Below, one piece after another: positions 30,105 to 39,486 of a stretch of DNA of 64,000 nt; position 1 is the stretch's first letter, and each line of letters opens with the position of its first letter. The notes beneath the pieces were generated by a model that was given only the letters and a program-made list of their open reading frames with translations, did not search any database and was not told the origin of the DNA. The position numbers and the translations under genes are program-made. This stretch comes from an uncultured Alphaproteobacteria bacterium (GTDB lineage: Bacteria; Pseudomonadota; Alphaproteobacteria; Rhizobiales; Aestuariivirgaceae). The stretch is taken from assembly GCA_937873445.1 (NCBI GenBank), contig CALMWF010000026.1:45628-109627 (forward strand). The letters are read 5' to 3'.

Positions 30105-30832
30105 GCGCTGTGGGCCTTGAGACCGCCGAAGCGGCGGTCGCGGCCGTGATAGTCGGCGATGGCGCGGGCAAAGATGGCCGCATCAAAATCCGGCCAGTAT
30201 TCGGGCACGAAGACAAATTCAGTATAGGCCAGCTGCCAGAGCAGAAAATTGGAAATGCGCTGTTCGCCGCCGGTGCGGATCAGCAGGTCCGGATCGGGAA
30301 TGCCGGTGGTTTCAAGACAGCCGGCCAGAACCTCCGGGGTGATGGCGGCAGGCTCGAGGCTGCCGGCGCGCACCGCCTCGGCCAGCTTGCGCGCCGCGCA
30401 GGACAGTTCCTGGCGGCTGCCATAGTTGAAGGCGACAACCAGGTTGAGGCCGTCATTGTCCGCTGTCAGGCGCTCGGCATCATCAAGAAGCTGGGCGATG
30501 GCGGGATCCAGCCCGTCACGCCGGCCGATGACCCGGATTTTCACCCCTTCCCGGTGCAGGTCGGCCACGTCCTGGCGGATAAAGCGGCGCAGCAGCTCCA
30601 TCAGGAAGCTGACTTCGGTGGCGGGCCTTGCCCAGTTTTCCGAGGAGAAGGAGTAGATGGTGAGATATTGCACGCCGAAGTCGCGCGCCGCGCGCACCGC
30701 CCGGCGCAGCGCCTCCACCCCCTTCTTGTGGCCCGCCGAGCGCGGCAGGCCGCGGGCCGCAGCCCAGCGGCCGTTGCCATCCATGATAACGGCGACGTGA
30801 CGCGGCGGGCTGGGCGGAAAGGCGTCTGGCAT
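30101..30832 (-). CDS. uppS: isoprenyl transferase (undecaprenyl diphosphate synthase)
   Basis: 243-residue cis-prenyltransferase making the C55 carrier for peptidoglycan and glycans. [33 protein letters not shown] has the catalytic Asp and the diphosphate-binding GNGRWA. Also present are [28 protein letters not shown] and [20 protein letters not shown]. It lies 6 nt downstream of frr and overlaps cdsA, the normal pyrH-frr-uppS-cdsA operon order. Confidence 0.97.
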   Translation of the reverse strand: MPDAFPPSPPRHVAVIMDGNGRWAAARGLPRSAGHKKGVEALRRAVRAARDFGVQYLTIYSFSSENWARPATEVSFLMELLRRFIRQDVADLHREGVKIRVIGRRDGLDPAIAQLLDDAERLTADNDGLNLVVAFNYGSRQELSCAARKLAEAVRAGSLEPAAITPEVLAGCLETTGIPDPDLLIRTGGEQRISNFLLWQLAYTEFVFVPEYWPDFDAAIFARAIADYHGRDRRFGGLKAHSA

Positions 30833-30838
30833 GGAGGG

Positions 30839-31405
30839 TCAGACCTGCATGATTTCGGCTTCCTTGTGTTTCAGGGAAGCGTCGATATCCTTGATGGTGT
30901 CGTCGGTGAGTTTCTGGACCTCGTCCGACTTCTTCTTGTGGTCGTCCTCGCTCATCAGGTGAGCCTTCTCCAGCGCCTTGAGGTGGTCCATGCCGTCACG
31001 GCGCACATTGCGCACGGCAACACGGGCCTTCTCGGCGTATTGATGGGCGACCTTCACCAGTTCTTTGCGGCGATCCTGTGTCAGATCCGGCATGTGAAGC
31101 CGGATGACGGCACCCTCGGTCTGGGGGGTGAGACCCAGGTTGGAGGCGTAAATGGCCTTTTCCACGGCATGGACCAGGCCCCTGTCCCACACGGAAATCT
31201 GCAGTGTGCGGGCCTCGGGCACCGAAATGGAGGCGACCTGGGCCAGCGGCATGTTGGCGCCATAGGCGTCGACATGGACCGGTTCCAGCAGGCTGATGGC
31301 GGCGCGGCCGGTGCGCAGGCCGCCAAAATCATGCTTCAGGGCCTCAACCGCGCCGTGCATGCGGCGCTTGATGTCCTGGACGTCAAAGGGGGCGGGACCA
31401 GCCAT
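30839..31405 (-). CDS. frr: ribosome recycling factor
   Basis: 188-residue factor that splits post-termination ribosomes with EF-G. FGGLRTGRAAISLLEPVHVDAYGANMPL, VASISVPEARTLQISVWDR and DLTQDRRKELVKVAHQYAEKARVAVRNVRRDG are diagnostic. Start chosen at ATG 31405, 6 nt after a GAGG site; ATG 31420 in frame lies inside the pyrH stop region and is less likely. It follows pyrH by 11 nt on the same strand. Confidence 0.97.
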   Translation of the reverse strand: MAGPAPFDVQDIKRRMHGAVEALKHDFGGLRTGRAAISLLEPVHVDAYGANMPLAQVASISVPEARTLQISVWDRGLVHAVEKAIYASNLGLTPQTEGAVIRLHMPDLTQDRRKELVKVAHQYAEKARVAVRNVRRDGMDHLKALEKAHLMSEDDHKKKSDEVQKLTDDTIKDIDASLKHKEAEIMQV

Positions 31406-31416
31406 GGCAAACCTCG

Positions 31417-32136
31417 TCAATCCTTGGTCACGACGGTGAAGCGGCCCTTGCCCTGCAGAACCTGCTCGACAGCGCCGGCTTCACGAATGTTGAACACCAC
31501 TACCGGAATCCCGTTGTCCCGCGCAAGGGCAATGGCCGCCGGGTCCATGATGCGCAGGTCATGGGACAGGATCTGCTGGAAGGTGATGCGGTCATAGCGC
31601 CGGGCGGCGGGATCCTTCTTGGGGTCGGCGGAATAGACCCCGTCGACGCTGGTGCCCTTGAGGAGGGCGTCACACTTCAGTTCGGCGGCGCGCAATGCCG
31701 CACCCGTGTCGGTGGTGAAGAAGGGCAGGCCCGTGCCCGCCGTGCAGATCACCACCCTGCCCGCCTCGAGATGATGGATGCCCTTGGCGTGGGAATAGGT
31801 TTCGCACACGGTGGGCATGGCGATGGCCGAGAGCACGCGGGCATCCATGCCCTTGGAAACCAGAACCCCCTGCATGGCGAGCGCGTTCATGACGGTGGCC
31901 ATGATGCCCATATGGTCGGCGGAGACGCGCTCCATGCCCTTGGCGGCACCGGCGACACCGCGGAAGATGTTGCCGCCGCCGATGACCAGCGCCACCTGGG
32001 CACCGCTTCTGGCGCAGGTGATGACCTCATCGGCCACGCGGCCCACCGTATCGAGGTCTATGCCGTAGGGCTGGCTGCCCATCAGCACCTCGCCCGACAC
32101 TTTCAAGAGAACGCGCTTATAGGCGAGCCTGGTCAT
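31417..32136 (-). CDS. pyrH: UMP kinase
   Basis: 239-residue hexameric UMP kinase (UMP to UDP). [67 protein letters not shown] and [13 protein letters not shown] are family motifs. It opens the pyrH-frr-uppS-cdsA run. In most bacteria rpsB-tsf lie immediately upstream; here two unrelated genes and a terminator come between. Only about 17 nt separate that terminator from the pyrH ATG. Confidence 0.97.
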   Translation of the reverse strand: MTRLAYKRVLLKVSGEVLMGSQPYGIDLDTVGRVADEVITCARSGAQVALVIGGGNIFRGVAGAAKGMERVSADHMGIMATVMNALAMQGVLVSKGMDARVLSAIAMPTVCETYSHAKGIHHLEAGRVVICTAGTGLPFFTTDTGAALRAAELKCDALLKGTSVDGVYSADPKKDPAARRYDRITFQQILSHDLRIMDPAAIALARDNGIPVVVFNIREAGAVEQVLQGKGRFTVVTKD

Positions 32137-32153
32137 GATGCTGTTCCGTCGAC

Positions 32154-32181
32154 AAAAAAAGACCCGTTGTTCTTGGGTCTT
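32154..32181 (-). terminator. intrinsic terminator just upstream of pyrH
   Basis: On the minus strand AAGACCC pairs with GGGTCTT (plus coordinates 32175-32181 and 32159-32165) around a 9-nt loop, and a run of seven T follows (32160 down to 32154). This is a standard factor-independent terminator for the upstream small membrane protein gene. It ends 17 nt before the pyrH ATG, so a pyrH promoter must lie inside or upstream of it and the hairpin would then be in the pyrH leader. Confidence 0.75.
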
Positions 32182-32231
32182 CTAGCCTGATTGATGGCGA
32201 TTCGCAGGCCGGGGTTGCAGTTATCAGGCGC

Positions 32232-32681
32232 TCACGGGGCGCAGGGCTTCACATCGGCGCAGTGGCTGGCGCGGAAACTGGCCAGCAGGGTCTGCACATC
32301 CCCGGTTTCCTCTTCCGTATCCTCGAGGGTGCAGAGATAGGTCCGATGATCGTTCAGCGTGGCCATGATGGTGTCTTCCCAGCCGGGGTCCGAGGAAAGC
32401 GTCTGCTCTGCCGTATAGAGCAGATAATCGACATAGGTATGATAGGCCGGGGCCTGGGGGCTCTTGGCCATGGCGCAATAGTCAGGCGCAATGAATTCCG
32501 GCTTGCCAATGGAAAGGTTCAGAAACTCGCGATAGATGTCGCGTGCCGACTGGGCCCGCTGGATGCGGTCGGCAGCATCGATCTGCATCTTCACGCCGAT
32601 GAGGGCGGCCAGCGCCAGCACCACGGTGAGCATGGCACTGAGCGCCTGTATGGCGCGGGAATGGGTGTTCAGAAATTCCAT
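32232..32681 (-). CDS. hypothetical membrane-anchored protein (149 aa)
   Basis: Unrecognised family. One N-terminal membrane helix (ALSAMLTVVLALAALIGVKM, residues ~13-32) follows a short cytoplasmic start. The rest is a soluble domain rich in acidic residues with YREFLNLSIGKPEF, YHTYVDYLLYTAEQTLSSD and four cysteines near residues 69, 116 and the C terminus (HCADVKPC). It may be a small sensor or accessory protein similar to those that start with a helix and a region resembling YREFLxLS; no function is proposed. It lies 9 nt downstream of the deiminase gene on the same strand and ends before a terminator. Confidence 0.75.
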   Translation of the reverse strand: MEFLNTHSRAIQALSAMLTVVLALAALIGVKMQIDAADRIQRAQSARDIYREFLNLSIGKPEFIAPDYCAMAKSPQAPAYHTYVDYLLYTAEQTLSSDPGWEDTIMATLNDHRTYLCTLEDTEEETGDVQTLLASFRASHCADVKPCAP

Positions 32682-32690
32682 GGGGATACC

Positions 32691-33785
32691 TTAAATCCGT
32701 GGCTGTTGCTGGGTGGAGCAATGGATGCCGCCACCCGATTCGCCAATGGCATCGGTGTTGAGCATCACGATGGTGCGGCCGGGGTAAAGCTCCTGCAGCA
32801 TTTCGCGGGCCGTGCCGTCGGCGGATTTGTCACCGAACTGGCTGGCGATCACCGCGCCGTTGCAGACATAGTAATTCACATAGGCGGCGACAAAATCAGC
32901 CTTGCGCGAGCGGATCTCCACCGGTTCCGGAACGACGGTGATGGCCAGCGGCTTGCCGTCCAGGGTGGTGGCGGCCTTGAGAATATCCAGGGTTTCGAAG
33001 GCGGAGACTGACCAGGGGTCATCGTGGTTGATCTGTGCCGGCATCTGGATCAGCACATGGCCCGGCCCGACAAAGCGGGCCAATGCATCAATGTGATAGT
33101 CGGTGATGTCAGCCCCCTTGATGCCCGGTGCCCAGATCATTTTCCGGCCGCCCACGGCGGCCAGGATCTTCCGGCCGATCTTCTCTTCGGAGCCGGTGTT
33201 GCGGTTGCGGTTCACCCAGCAGCTGGCATGGGCCATCACCAGTCCGGCCCCGTCATGTTCCAGACCGCCCTGCTCGCCCACCAGACCACTATCAATCAGC
33301 GGCAGGCCGAGACGCTCGGCCACGCGGGCGGCGATCCTGGCATCATGGTTATGCACCTGCTTGCCGCCCCAGCCATTGAACTGGATGAGCGACACGGCAA
33401 GGCCGCCATCGGCAGTGCGGACGAAGGTGGGGCCGGAGTCGCGGCACCACAGGTCATTGGTGGGAATGTCCCACAGGCTGACACCGGAACCCAGGCGGGC
33501 ACGCGCCGTCTTCTGGTGCTTTGGCGCGCACAGCATGACCACCTCTTCATGGTCGGCAATGGTGTTGGCCACCAGGGCAATGGCCTTCTGCACGCGGGCC
33601 AGATCATCCTCGCCATAGACGTCGACACTCACCGGCCATTGCATGAAGGTGCGGCTGTGAGGATCGGCTTCGGGCGGCATTTCCACCGCTCCGTTTGCCC
33701 TGGCCGCACCGGCATAAAGTCCGCCCATGGCGCCGGACAGGACAGCAGCCCCGCGCAGCAGGTTACGTCTGGTCATCTTCTTCAT
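32691..33785 (-). CDS. agmatine deiminase / peptidyl-arginine deiminase family protein with Tat-like signal
   Basis: 364-residue guanidine-group-modifying enzyme. The N terminus TRRNLLRGAAVLSGAMGGLYAG is a twin-arginine-type signal, so the enzyme should be exported folded, unlike cytoplasmic agmatine deiminase. Catalytic features are intact: MPPEADPHSRTFMQWP at the mature start, DLWCRDSGPTFV (Asp), GGLEHDGAG and NRNRN, TDYHIDALARFV (His), and the C-terminal catalytic Cys in SGGGIHCSTQQQPR. The expected reaction is hydrolysis of agmatine to N-carbamoylputrescine and ammonia, or action on a related guanidino compound in the periplasm. It sits between tsf and pyrH, an unusual location. Confidence 0.88.
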   Translation of the reverse strand: MKKMTRRNLLRGAAVLSGAMGGLYAGAARANGAVEMPPEADPHSRTFMQWPVSVDVYGEDDLARVQKAIALVANTIADHEEVVMLCAPKHQKTARARLGSGVSLWDIPTNDLWCRDSGPTFVRTADGGLAVSLIQFNGWGGKQVHNHDARIAARVAERLGLPLIDSGLVGEQGGLEHDGAGLVMAHASCWVNRNRNTGSEEKIGRKILAAVGGRKMIWAPGIKGADITDYHIDALARFVGPGHVLIQMPAQINHDDPWSVSAFETLDILKAATTLDGKPLAITVVPEPVEIRSRKADFVAAYVNYYVCNGAVIASQFGDKSADGTAREMLQELYPGRTIVMLNTDAIGESGGGIHCSTQQQPRI

Positions 33786-33860
33786 GCAGGCCCCCGGAAT
33801 TGGCGCGTGTCATCTGAAGCGCTGTCACACTGTAGCCGCCGCCCGCCTGGCACTCAAGCC

Positions 33861-33884
33861 AAGGGCCCCGCACCGGGGGCCCTT
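33861..33884 (-). terminator. GC-rich hairpin downstream of tsf
   Basis: AAGGGCCCC (33861-33869) and GGGGCCCTT (33876-33884) form a perfect 9-bp stem with a 6-nt loop, 26 nt past the tsf stop. On the minus strand GGCTTGAG follows, not a T-run. It probably marks the 3' end of the rpsB-tsf message but is not a strong intrinsic terminator. Confidence 0.45.
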
Positions 33885-33909
33885 CGCAGCGAAAAAGCGG
33901 ATGAGGCAA

Positions 33910-34830
33910 TCAGTTGCCGGACATCTTCGCCACTTCGGCGGCGAAATCGTCTTCCTTCTTCTCGACACCTTCGCCCAGCTGCATGCGGACATAGGCCTTC
34001 AGCACCACCGGGGTGGCAAGCTTGTTGGCCATTTCGCCGATCACCTGAGACACCGACTTGGCACCGTCATGGACATAGGCCTGCTCCAGCAGGGTGTTCT
34101 CCTTGGCGAAGCTCTTGAGGCCCGAGGCCACGATCTTCTCCATGACATTGGCGGGCTTGCCGTGGTTCTTTTCCTCGAGGATGGCCTTTTCGCGGCCCAG
34201 CGTGTCGGCCGGAACACTGTCGATGTTGAGGGCCACCGGATTGGTGGCGGCAATGTGCATGGCCAGCATGCGGCCGAACTGGGCCAGTTCGTCCTGGTTG
34301 CCGCGCGAATCGAGGGCGACCAGCACACCGATCTTGCCCATGCCGGGGGCGGCCTGGTTGTGCATGTAGGAGGCGACGACGCCATGTTCCACCTCAAGGA
34401 AGGCGGTGCGGCGTACGGTCATGTTCTCGCCGATGGTGGCCACCATTTCGGCCACGTAATGGGCCACGTCATGGGCGGTTCCGGGATAGGCCAAAGTCTT
34501 CAGCCTTTCCAGATCGCCCCTGGCTTCCAGGGCCAGCCTGGCGATGTCGCCCACCATGACCTGGAACTTGTCGTTGCGGGCCACAAAGTCGGTTTCGGAG
34601 TTGACCTCGACCAGCGCACCCTTGTGGCCGGTGGTGGCAACGCCGATCAGGCCTTCGGCGGCCACGCGGGTTGATTTCTTGGCGGCCTTGGCCAGGCCCT
34701 TGGCGCGCAGCCAGTCCACGGCGGCTTCCATGTCGCCATTGGTGGCGGCCAGGGCGGCCTTGCAGTCCATCATGCCCACGCCGGTCTTTTCGCGAAGGTC
34801 TTTCACCATCGCAGCTGTGATCTCAGCCAT
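33910..34830 (-). CDS. tsf: translation elongation factor Ts
   Basis: 306-residue nucleotide-exchange factor for EF-Tu. VKDLREKTGVGMMDCKAALAATNGDMEAAVDWLRAKG is the N-terminal UBA-like domain, followed by EVNSETDFVARNDKFQ, the EF-Tu-contact segment TDFV. Near the C terminus are LLEQAYVHDGAKSVSQVI and the core-domain end VKAYVRMQLGEGVEKKEDDFAAEVAKM. rpsB lies 61 bp upstream on the same strand. Confidence 0.98.
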   Translation of the reverse strand: MAEITAAMVKDLREKTGVGMMDCKAALAATNGDMEAAVDWLRAKGLAKAAKKSTRVAAEGLIGVATTGHKGALVEVNSETDFVARNDKFQVMVGDIARLALEARGDLERLKTLAYPGTAHDVAHYVAEMVATIGENMTVRRTAFLEVEHGVVASYMHNQAAPGMGKIGVLVALDSRGNQDELAQFGRMLAMHIAATNPVALNIDSVPADTLGREKAILEEKNHGKPANVMEKIVASGLKSFAKENTLLEQAYVHDGAKSVSQVIGEMANKLATPVVLKAYVRMQLGEGVEKKEDDFAAEVAKMSGN

Positions 34831-34852
34831 GTTTCACCTCTTGAATGGAAGT

Positions 34853-34879
34853 GCCGCCGCATCCCTGTGACGCGGCGGC
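34853..34879 (-). other. stem-loop in the rpsB-tsf intergenic region
   Basis: GCCGCCGC (34853-34860) and GCGGCGGC (34872-34879) can form an 8-bp stem with an 11-nt loop between rpsB and tsf. No T-run follows on the minus strand. Hairpins at this place adjust the rpsB to tsf ratio in other bacteria; that role here is inference. Confidence 0.4.
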
Positions 34880-34891
34880 TGAATTCCGGCC

Positions 34892-35644
34892 TCAGCCGGC
34901 GATGTCTTCGGCCACCGGTTCGGCAGCGGCGCCAATGTCCACGCCGGAACGGCTCTGCGACTGCGAGATGCCCTCGATGACAGCGCGGCTGACGAGATCG
35001 CAATAAAGCGCAACGGCACGGCCGGCGTCGTCATTGCCGGGAATCGGGAAGGTGACGCCGGCGGGGTCGGAGTTGGTGTCGAGCACCGCCACCACCGGAA
35101 TGCCCAGACGGTTGGCTTCCTTGATGGCCAGAGCTTCCTTGTTGGTGTCGATGACGAACAGGATGTCGGGCGTGCCGCCCATGTCCTTGATGCCGCCCAG
35201 GGCCTTCTCCAGCTTCTCCTTCTCGCGGGAGACGTGGAGCAGCTCACGCTTGGTGAGGCCCGCGCCATCCTTGCCCAGGGTTTCCTCCAGGCCGCGCAGA
35301 TGCTTGATGGAGTTGGAAATGGTCTTCCAGTTGGTCAGCATGCCGCCGAGCCAGCGCGAATTGACGTAATACTGGGCCGAACGCTTGGCGGCATCGGCCA
35401 CCTGCTCCTGGGCGGTGCGCTTGGTGCCGACGAACAGCACCCGGCCACCCTTGGCCACGGTATCGGTGATGGCGATGAGCGCCTGATGCAGCATGGGCAC
35501 GGTCTGCGACAGGTCGATGATGTGAATGCCGTTCTTGGCGCCATAGATGAAGGGCTTCATCTTGGGGTTCCAACGGTGGGTCTGGTGGCCGAAATGAACG
35601 CCTGCTTCCAAAAGCTGGCGCATGGTAAAGTCTGGCGACGCCAT
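34892..35644 (-). CDS. rpsB: 30S ribosomal protein S2
   Basis: 250-residue small-subunit protein. [39 protein letters not shown] is the S2 signature, followed by [26 protein letters not shown] and [28 protein letters not shown] 35644 follows GAAAGGAAGACC; an upstream in-frame codon at 35692 adds residues that do not belong to S2. The C terminus ([20 protein letters not shown]) is the usual acidic extension. It has its own predicted promoter and a leader of about 120 nt. Confidence 0.98.
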   Translation of the reverse strand: MASPDFTMRQLLEAGVHFGHQTHRWNPKMKPFIYGAKNGIHIIDLSQTVPMLHQALIAITDTVAKGGRVLFVGTKRTAQEQVADAAKRSAQYYVNSRWLGGMLTNWKTISNSIKHLRGLEETLGKDGAGLTKRELLHVSREKEKLEKALGGIKDMGGTPDILFVIDTNKEALAIKEANRLGIPVVAVLDTNSDPAGVTFPIPGNDDAGRAVALYCDLVSRAVIEGISQSQSRSGVDIGAAAEPVAEDIAG

Positions 35645-35774
35645 GGTCTTCCTTTCTCCGGTTGAGCCGCCGCGGGTGGTGTGGCCGGACATCCGGCACC
35701 GGAAGGTTTGAACCTATGTGGGAGGCATGCCTCCATGGCCCAAACCAACACCCGCGTGTGAGTTGAACGGGCGG

Positions 35775-35803
35775 GCTATACACAGGCCCGCTCGAGAAGG
35801 CAA
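35775..35803 (-). promoter_or_regulatory. predicted promoter of the rpsB-tsf operon
   Basis: On the minus strand TTGCCT (35803-35798) and TATAGC (35780-35775) are spaced by exactly 17 bp, a good sigma70-type match. The expected start near 35768 gives a leader of about 124 nt with a perfect 14-nt palindrome GGAGGCATGCCTCC (35721-35734). Such leaders carry S2 feedback sites in other bacteria. The promoter lies just upstream (plus coordinates) of the DUF2339 stop. Confidence 0.55.
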
Positions 35804-35813
35804 GAGGTGCCGG

Positions 35814-38567
35814 TCAGCGCCGTTTCACCCCGTCCCAGACGCGGCTGGTGGCCTTGGGCGGCGGGGGCGGAGACTTGGCCGGTGGCGCAGCGGCCGGTGC
35901 GGGGTCGGCGGCGGGGGGTGCGGGGTGTGGCCCGCCCTCCTCAGCCTCGCCCTGCGGGCCAAGATGGGTATAGAGCCAGCCGATGCCGACCAGGGACAGG
36001 CCGAGGCCGATGAAGCTGAAGACGCGCAGCAGGCCGGAGAGATCGGACAGGTCGGCCAGAAACACCTTCAACACCACCAGCACCATGACCGCCAGACCGG
36101 CATAGCGCACATTCTGGCGGGCCAGCTTCAAACCAGCCACGAACAGGCTGAGGGCGAAGGCCAGCCAGACCAGTGAATAGGCGTAGAACTCGCCATCGCT
36201 GGTAGCGCCGACCTGCAGGATGGGGCCCTGGAACAGGCGCTTGGTCTGAAGTGTCACCCAGGTGAAGGCAAGCGCCACGGCAAGAAGCCCGATGCCGTTG
36301 CGCAGCCAGCCACGGTCCAGCTTGCGGGCGATGAGGCCGAGCAGCGGCACCGGGGCCAGATAGGCCAGCAGCAGCGGATTGAACAGGGCGTTGCCGGGCA
36401 GAAGCTTCTCCGTCAGCACGGGGTTGTGGGCCAGCAGGCTGCCCCACACCATGGCCAGCACGGCGGCGGCCAAGAGGGCGCGCGCCCCCCAGCGCGAAAC
36501 AAAGGAGGGATAAGCCGCCTCCCGGTGCAGCAGGCCATAGGCAGCCCCCGCCCAGGCGAGGATATGGGCCGCGAGTTCGAGCAGCGTCATGTCGCTGTGC
36601 CTCCCGCCGCCGATCAGCAGGCGGATTTCCAGCGACACCAGCGCAATGGCCAGACCGAGGCCCAGCCCCTCCAGCGCCATGGCGGAGCGCGGCTGGCCAT
36701 GGTCCTTCAGCAGACGGCTGCCCAGCCAGAAGGCGAGCGCCGGCAGACCATAGCCATAGAGCACCCAGTGATCGCCCCAGGGCAGGACCTGCATCGGGGT
36801 GCCCGGAAAGCCCAGTTCACGAGACAAAAACAGCCTGAGCGCGGCCAGCGTGGCAAGGCCTGTGGCAATGGGGCCGATGAGGCGCACGGGAAACCAGGTG
36901 ATGCCCCAGGCAAAGGCGAGCGCCAGGGCGGCGATGGCCAGGGTCAGCCACTGGCGGTCAAACAGCCGGTCGGCGGCGAAGACGGCAAGTGCCGCCATGC
37001 CGAGCAACAGGATGCCCCCGGCCCGGTCCGTATCAGCCACCGCAAACTGGCCGCGCAGACTGAACAGCACCGCCTTCAGGGCGGCGGCGGCCACCAGTGC
37101 CAGCATCACCCAGGTGAGAGTGCTCCACAGGAATTCGGCCCGCGCCCAGGCGCCGAGCAGATAGAGCAGCGCCGTTGCTGCCATCAGCACGGCCCACAGG
37201 AATTTGGGCGTGCGGCGGACAACCCCCGCTGCGCCCAGGGCCATGAAGGCGAGCATGGCGGCCATCAGCCAGCGAAAGAATTTTGGCGGCGCATCCAGTC
37301 CCGGCACCAGCGACCACAGGCCGGTTTCGTCCATGGCCCAGACCCAGCGGCTGACATCGCGCCAATCCATCAGCACCAGGAAGGTGGCAAGGCTTGCCGC
37401 GACAACGGCGGCGCTGTAGCCGCGCTTGATCCAGGAGAAAGCGGCAATGCCCGCCACGCCGATCATGAAGAGCATGAGGCTCTGACTGCTGTGGTCGCTG
37501 CGGTGAACGAGATAGGCCAGCATGAGGCCCATTGCGGCCATGCCCAGGGTGGCAATGCCAAGCGGCTGGCTGAGGCGGTCAGGGTGCAGCAGGCTGCCGG
37601 AGTCCTCGGCGAAGATGCCTTGGCCCCTGAGCAGGAAAACCGCCATGCCGCCCGTGGCCAGGGCAAAGAGGCCGAGCGGCACGGTGTCGGCCGGTTCCAT
37701 GACGGCGCCGCCGGTCCACAGCAGGGCCCAGAACAGCGACGCCACCAGTGCCGAATAGCCCAGCCACCACCAGTTCTGGCGGCGCACCAGCAACAGCGCG
37801 GCGGCGAGAATGATGAGCAGATAGGGGAAGAAGCTCCAGGCGGCGGGATCGGGCGACGGGATCATGGTGGGCGCGGCATAGGCACCGAGCAGGCCGAGCA
37901 CGGCAATGAACCAGCCCTGGCGCTGCGACAGGCCAAGGGCAAAGAGGGCCACCAGCGCCAGCCCGGCAAAGGCCACAAGCGGCGGCAGCAGGTCATAAAG
38001 CGCATAGGCGGCATAGATGACGCCAAACAGGATGAGCAGGCCCGCCGCCGCCAGCGCCGGCGGCACATAATCAGGCTGGCCGGAAAGGCGGTCGGCAGGC
38101 TGCGCGCGCTGGCGCAGCCCCTCCCCGGCCCGGATCAGGCCCGCGCCCGCCGCCAGACCAACGGCCACCCGCAGCACCGGGGGGATGAGGCCCACGTCAT
38201 GGGCCCATTTGACAAACAGCAGGCCGCCAATGGCAATGGCGAGGCCGCCGAGCCAGACGAACCAGCGCGAGGCCAGCGACTGCTCGAGGCTGGAGCGGCG
38301 GCGGGGCGGCAGGGGCGGTTCGGGGGCCGCTGAAACGGCATCGGCAGGGTCTGGGGGCTCTGTGCCCTCGGCTTCTGACGGGACGGTGGAAAGGGATTCT
38401 GGTTGCGGCGGTGATACTGCCTCGGCGGCGGCGGGCGGCGGTGGCTCAAGTCTGGCCATGAGCAGGGAGAGCTGGCGCTCCAGCGCGGCGATCTGCCGGG
38501 TAAGGCGGACGCCGTGGGTCACGGCATAGACCGCCAGAACCAGGGCCACGAAGCCAATCAGCGCCAT
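35814..38567 (-). CDS. DUF2339 family polytopic membrane protein
   Basis: 917-residue inner-membrane protein with more than 20 predicted hydrophobic helices, of the DUF2339 family; function unknown. The start [20 protein letters not shown] is a membrane helix, followed by a coiled-coil-like [17 protein letters not shown] and a proline/acid-rich loop (~45-100). [22 protein letters not shown] and [21 protein letters not shown] are the conserved family entry segments. The last 50 residues are rich in Pro and Ala ([22 protein letters not shown]). The start at 38567 is chosen because GGGAGG lies just upstream. lipB is divergent. Nearby genes give no hint of role. Confidence 0.88.
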   Translation of the reverse strand: MALIGFVALVLAVYAVTHGVRLTRQIAALERQLSLLMARLEPPPPAAAEAVSPPQPESLSTVPSEAEGTEPPDPADAVSAAPEPPLPPRRRSSLEQSLASRWFVWLGGLAIAIGGLLFVKWAHDVGLIPPVLRVAVGLAAGAGLIRAGEGLRQRAQPADRLSGQPDYVPPALAAAGLLILFGVIYAAYALYDLLPPLVAFAGLALVALFALGLSQRQGWFIAVLGLLGAYAAPTMIPSPDPAAWSFFPYLLIILAAALLLVRRQNWWWLGYSALVASLFWALLWTGGAVMEPADTVPLGLFALATGGMAVFLLRGQGIFAEDSGSLLHPDRLSQPLGIATLGMAAMGLMLAYLVHRSDHSSQSLMLFMIGVAGIAAFSWIKRGYSAAVVAASLATFLVLMDWRDVSRWVWAMDETGLWSLVPGLDAPPKFFRWLMAAMLAFMALGAAGVVRRTPKFLWAVLMAATALLYLLGAWARAEFLWSTLTWVMLALVAAAALKAVLFSLRGQFAVADTDRAGGILLLGMAALAVFAADRLFDRQWLTLAIAALALAFAWGITWFPVRLIGPIATGLATLAALRLFLSRELGFPGTPMQVLPWGDHWVLYGYGLPALAFWLGSRLLKDHGQPRSAMALEGLGLGLAIALVSLEIRLLIGGGRHSDMTLLELAAHILAWAGAAYGLLHREAAYPSFVSRWGARALLAAAVLAMVWGSLLAHNPVLTEKLLPGNALFNPLLLAYLAPVPLLGLIARKLDRGWLRNGIGLLAVALAFTWVTLQTKRLFQGPILQVGATSDGEFYAYSLVWLAFALSLFVAGLKLARQNVRYAGLAVMVLVVLKVFLADLSDLSGLLRVFSFIGLGLSLVGIGWLYTHLGPQGEAEEGGPHPAPPAADPAPAAAPPAKSPPPPPKATSRVWDGVKRR

Positions 38568-38729
38568 GGGCCACCTCCCCTCGAATCTGCACATGCTAGG
38601 CGGCGGCAGCGGCACTGTCGATGGCCGCCGGGATGGCGGCGCGCGGCAGGGGACCCGTCATTCCCCCGCAACCCTGAGCGCCAGCGGCATCACCTTGCCT
38701 TGGAGCCCGCAAACTGGGACAAGACGGCC

Positions 38730-39419
38730 ATGACCCCGCGCCCGACCATGCGTCATGAGCTGCTGCTGAAACTGGCAAGCCCTGCCCCGGTCCGCTGGGA
38801 AATTGCGGCGGGGCTGACGCCCTATCCGGATGCGCTGGCCCGCATGGAGGCCGAAGCGGCGGCCATTGCCGAAGGGCGGGCGGCAGAACTGGTGTGGCTG
38901 GTGGAGCATCCGCCGCTTTACACGGCAGGCACCTCGGCCCGCCCGCAGGATCTGCTGATGCCGGAGCGGTTTCCGGTCTGCGAGACGGGACGCGGCGGCC
39001 AATACACCTATCACGGGCCGGGCCAGCGGGTGGCCTATGTGATGCTGGACCTGCGCCAGCGCGGGGCGGATGTGCGGGCCTTTGTGGCCGGGCTGGAACA
39101 ATGGCTCATCGACACGCTGGCCCAGTTCAACGTGACCGGCGAGCGGCGCGAGGACCGGGTGGGCGTGTGGGTGCGGCGCGGCGGCGGGCGCGAGGACAAG
39201 ATTGCCGCCCTGGGCATCAGGGTGCGCCATGGCGTGTCGTTTCATGGCGTGGCGCTGAATGTGGACCCGGATCTGGCGCATTTCTCCGGCATTGTGCCGT
39301 GCGGGGTCACGCAGCATGGCGTCACCAGTCTGGTTGACCTTGGCATGCCCGTCTCCATGGCGGATGCCGATCTGGCGCTGAAGCGCTGTTTTCAACCGCT
39401 GTTCGGGCCCCTACCTTGA
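38730..39419 (+). CDS. lipB: octanoyl-[ACP]:protein N-octanoyltransferase LipB
   Basis: 229-residue lipoate biosynthesis enzyme that moves octanoate from ACP to the lipoyl domains of 2-oxoacid dehydrogenases. [35 protein letters not shown] (conserved RGGxxTxHGPGQ) and [22 protein letters not shown] (catalytic Lys), with SGIVPCGV (catalytic Cys) near residue 190 are intact. ATG 38730 ([13 protein letters not shown]) is the first good start; 38748 is an alternative. It is divergent from the DUF2339 gene. Confidence 0.96.
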   Translation: MTPRPTMRHELLLKLASPAPVRWEIAAGLTPYPDALARMEAEAAAIAEGRAAELVWLVEHPPLYTAGTSARPQDLLMPERFPVCETGRGGQYTYHGPGQRVAYVMLDLRQRGADVRAFVAGLEQWLIDTLAQFNVTGERREDRVGVWVRRGGGREDKIAALGIRVRHGVSFHGVALNVDPDLAHFSGIVPCGVTQHGVTSLVDLGMPVSMADADLALKRCFQPLFGPLP

Positions 39420-39486
39420 ATGTAACTTGTGTTGTTTCCTTTTAATGTGCTAGCACCACCGGGTCATTCATTCGCGGAGTCTGTCC

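Noticed and set aside
36426..38333. 635-codon open frame antisense to the DUF2339 gene
   Set aside because: Extremely Gln/Gly/His-rich translation without domain features; explained by the membrane gene on the other strand.
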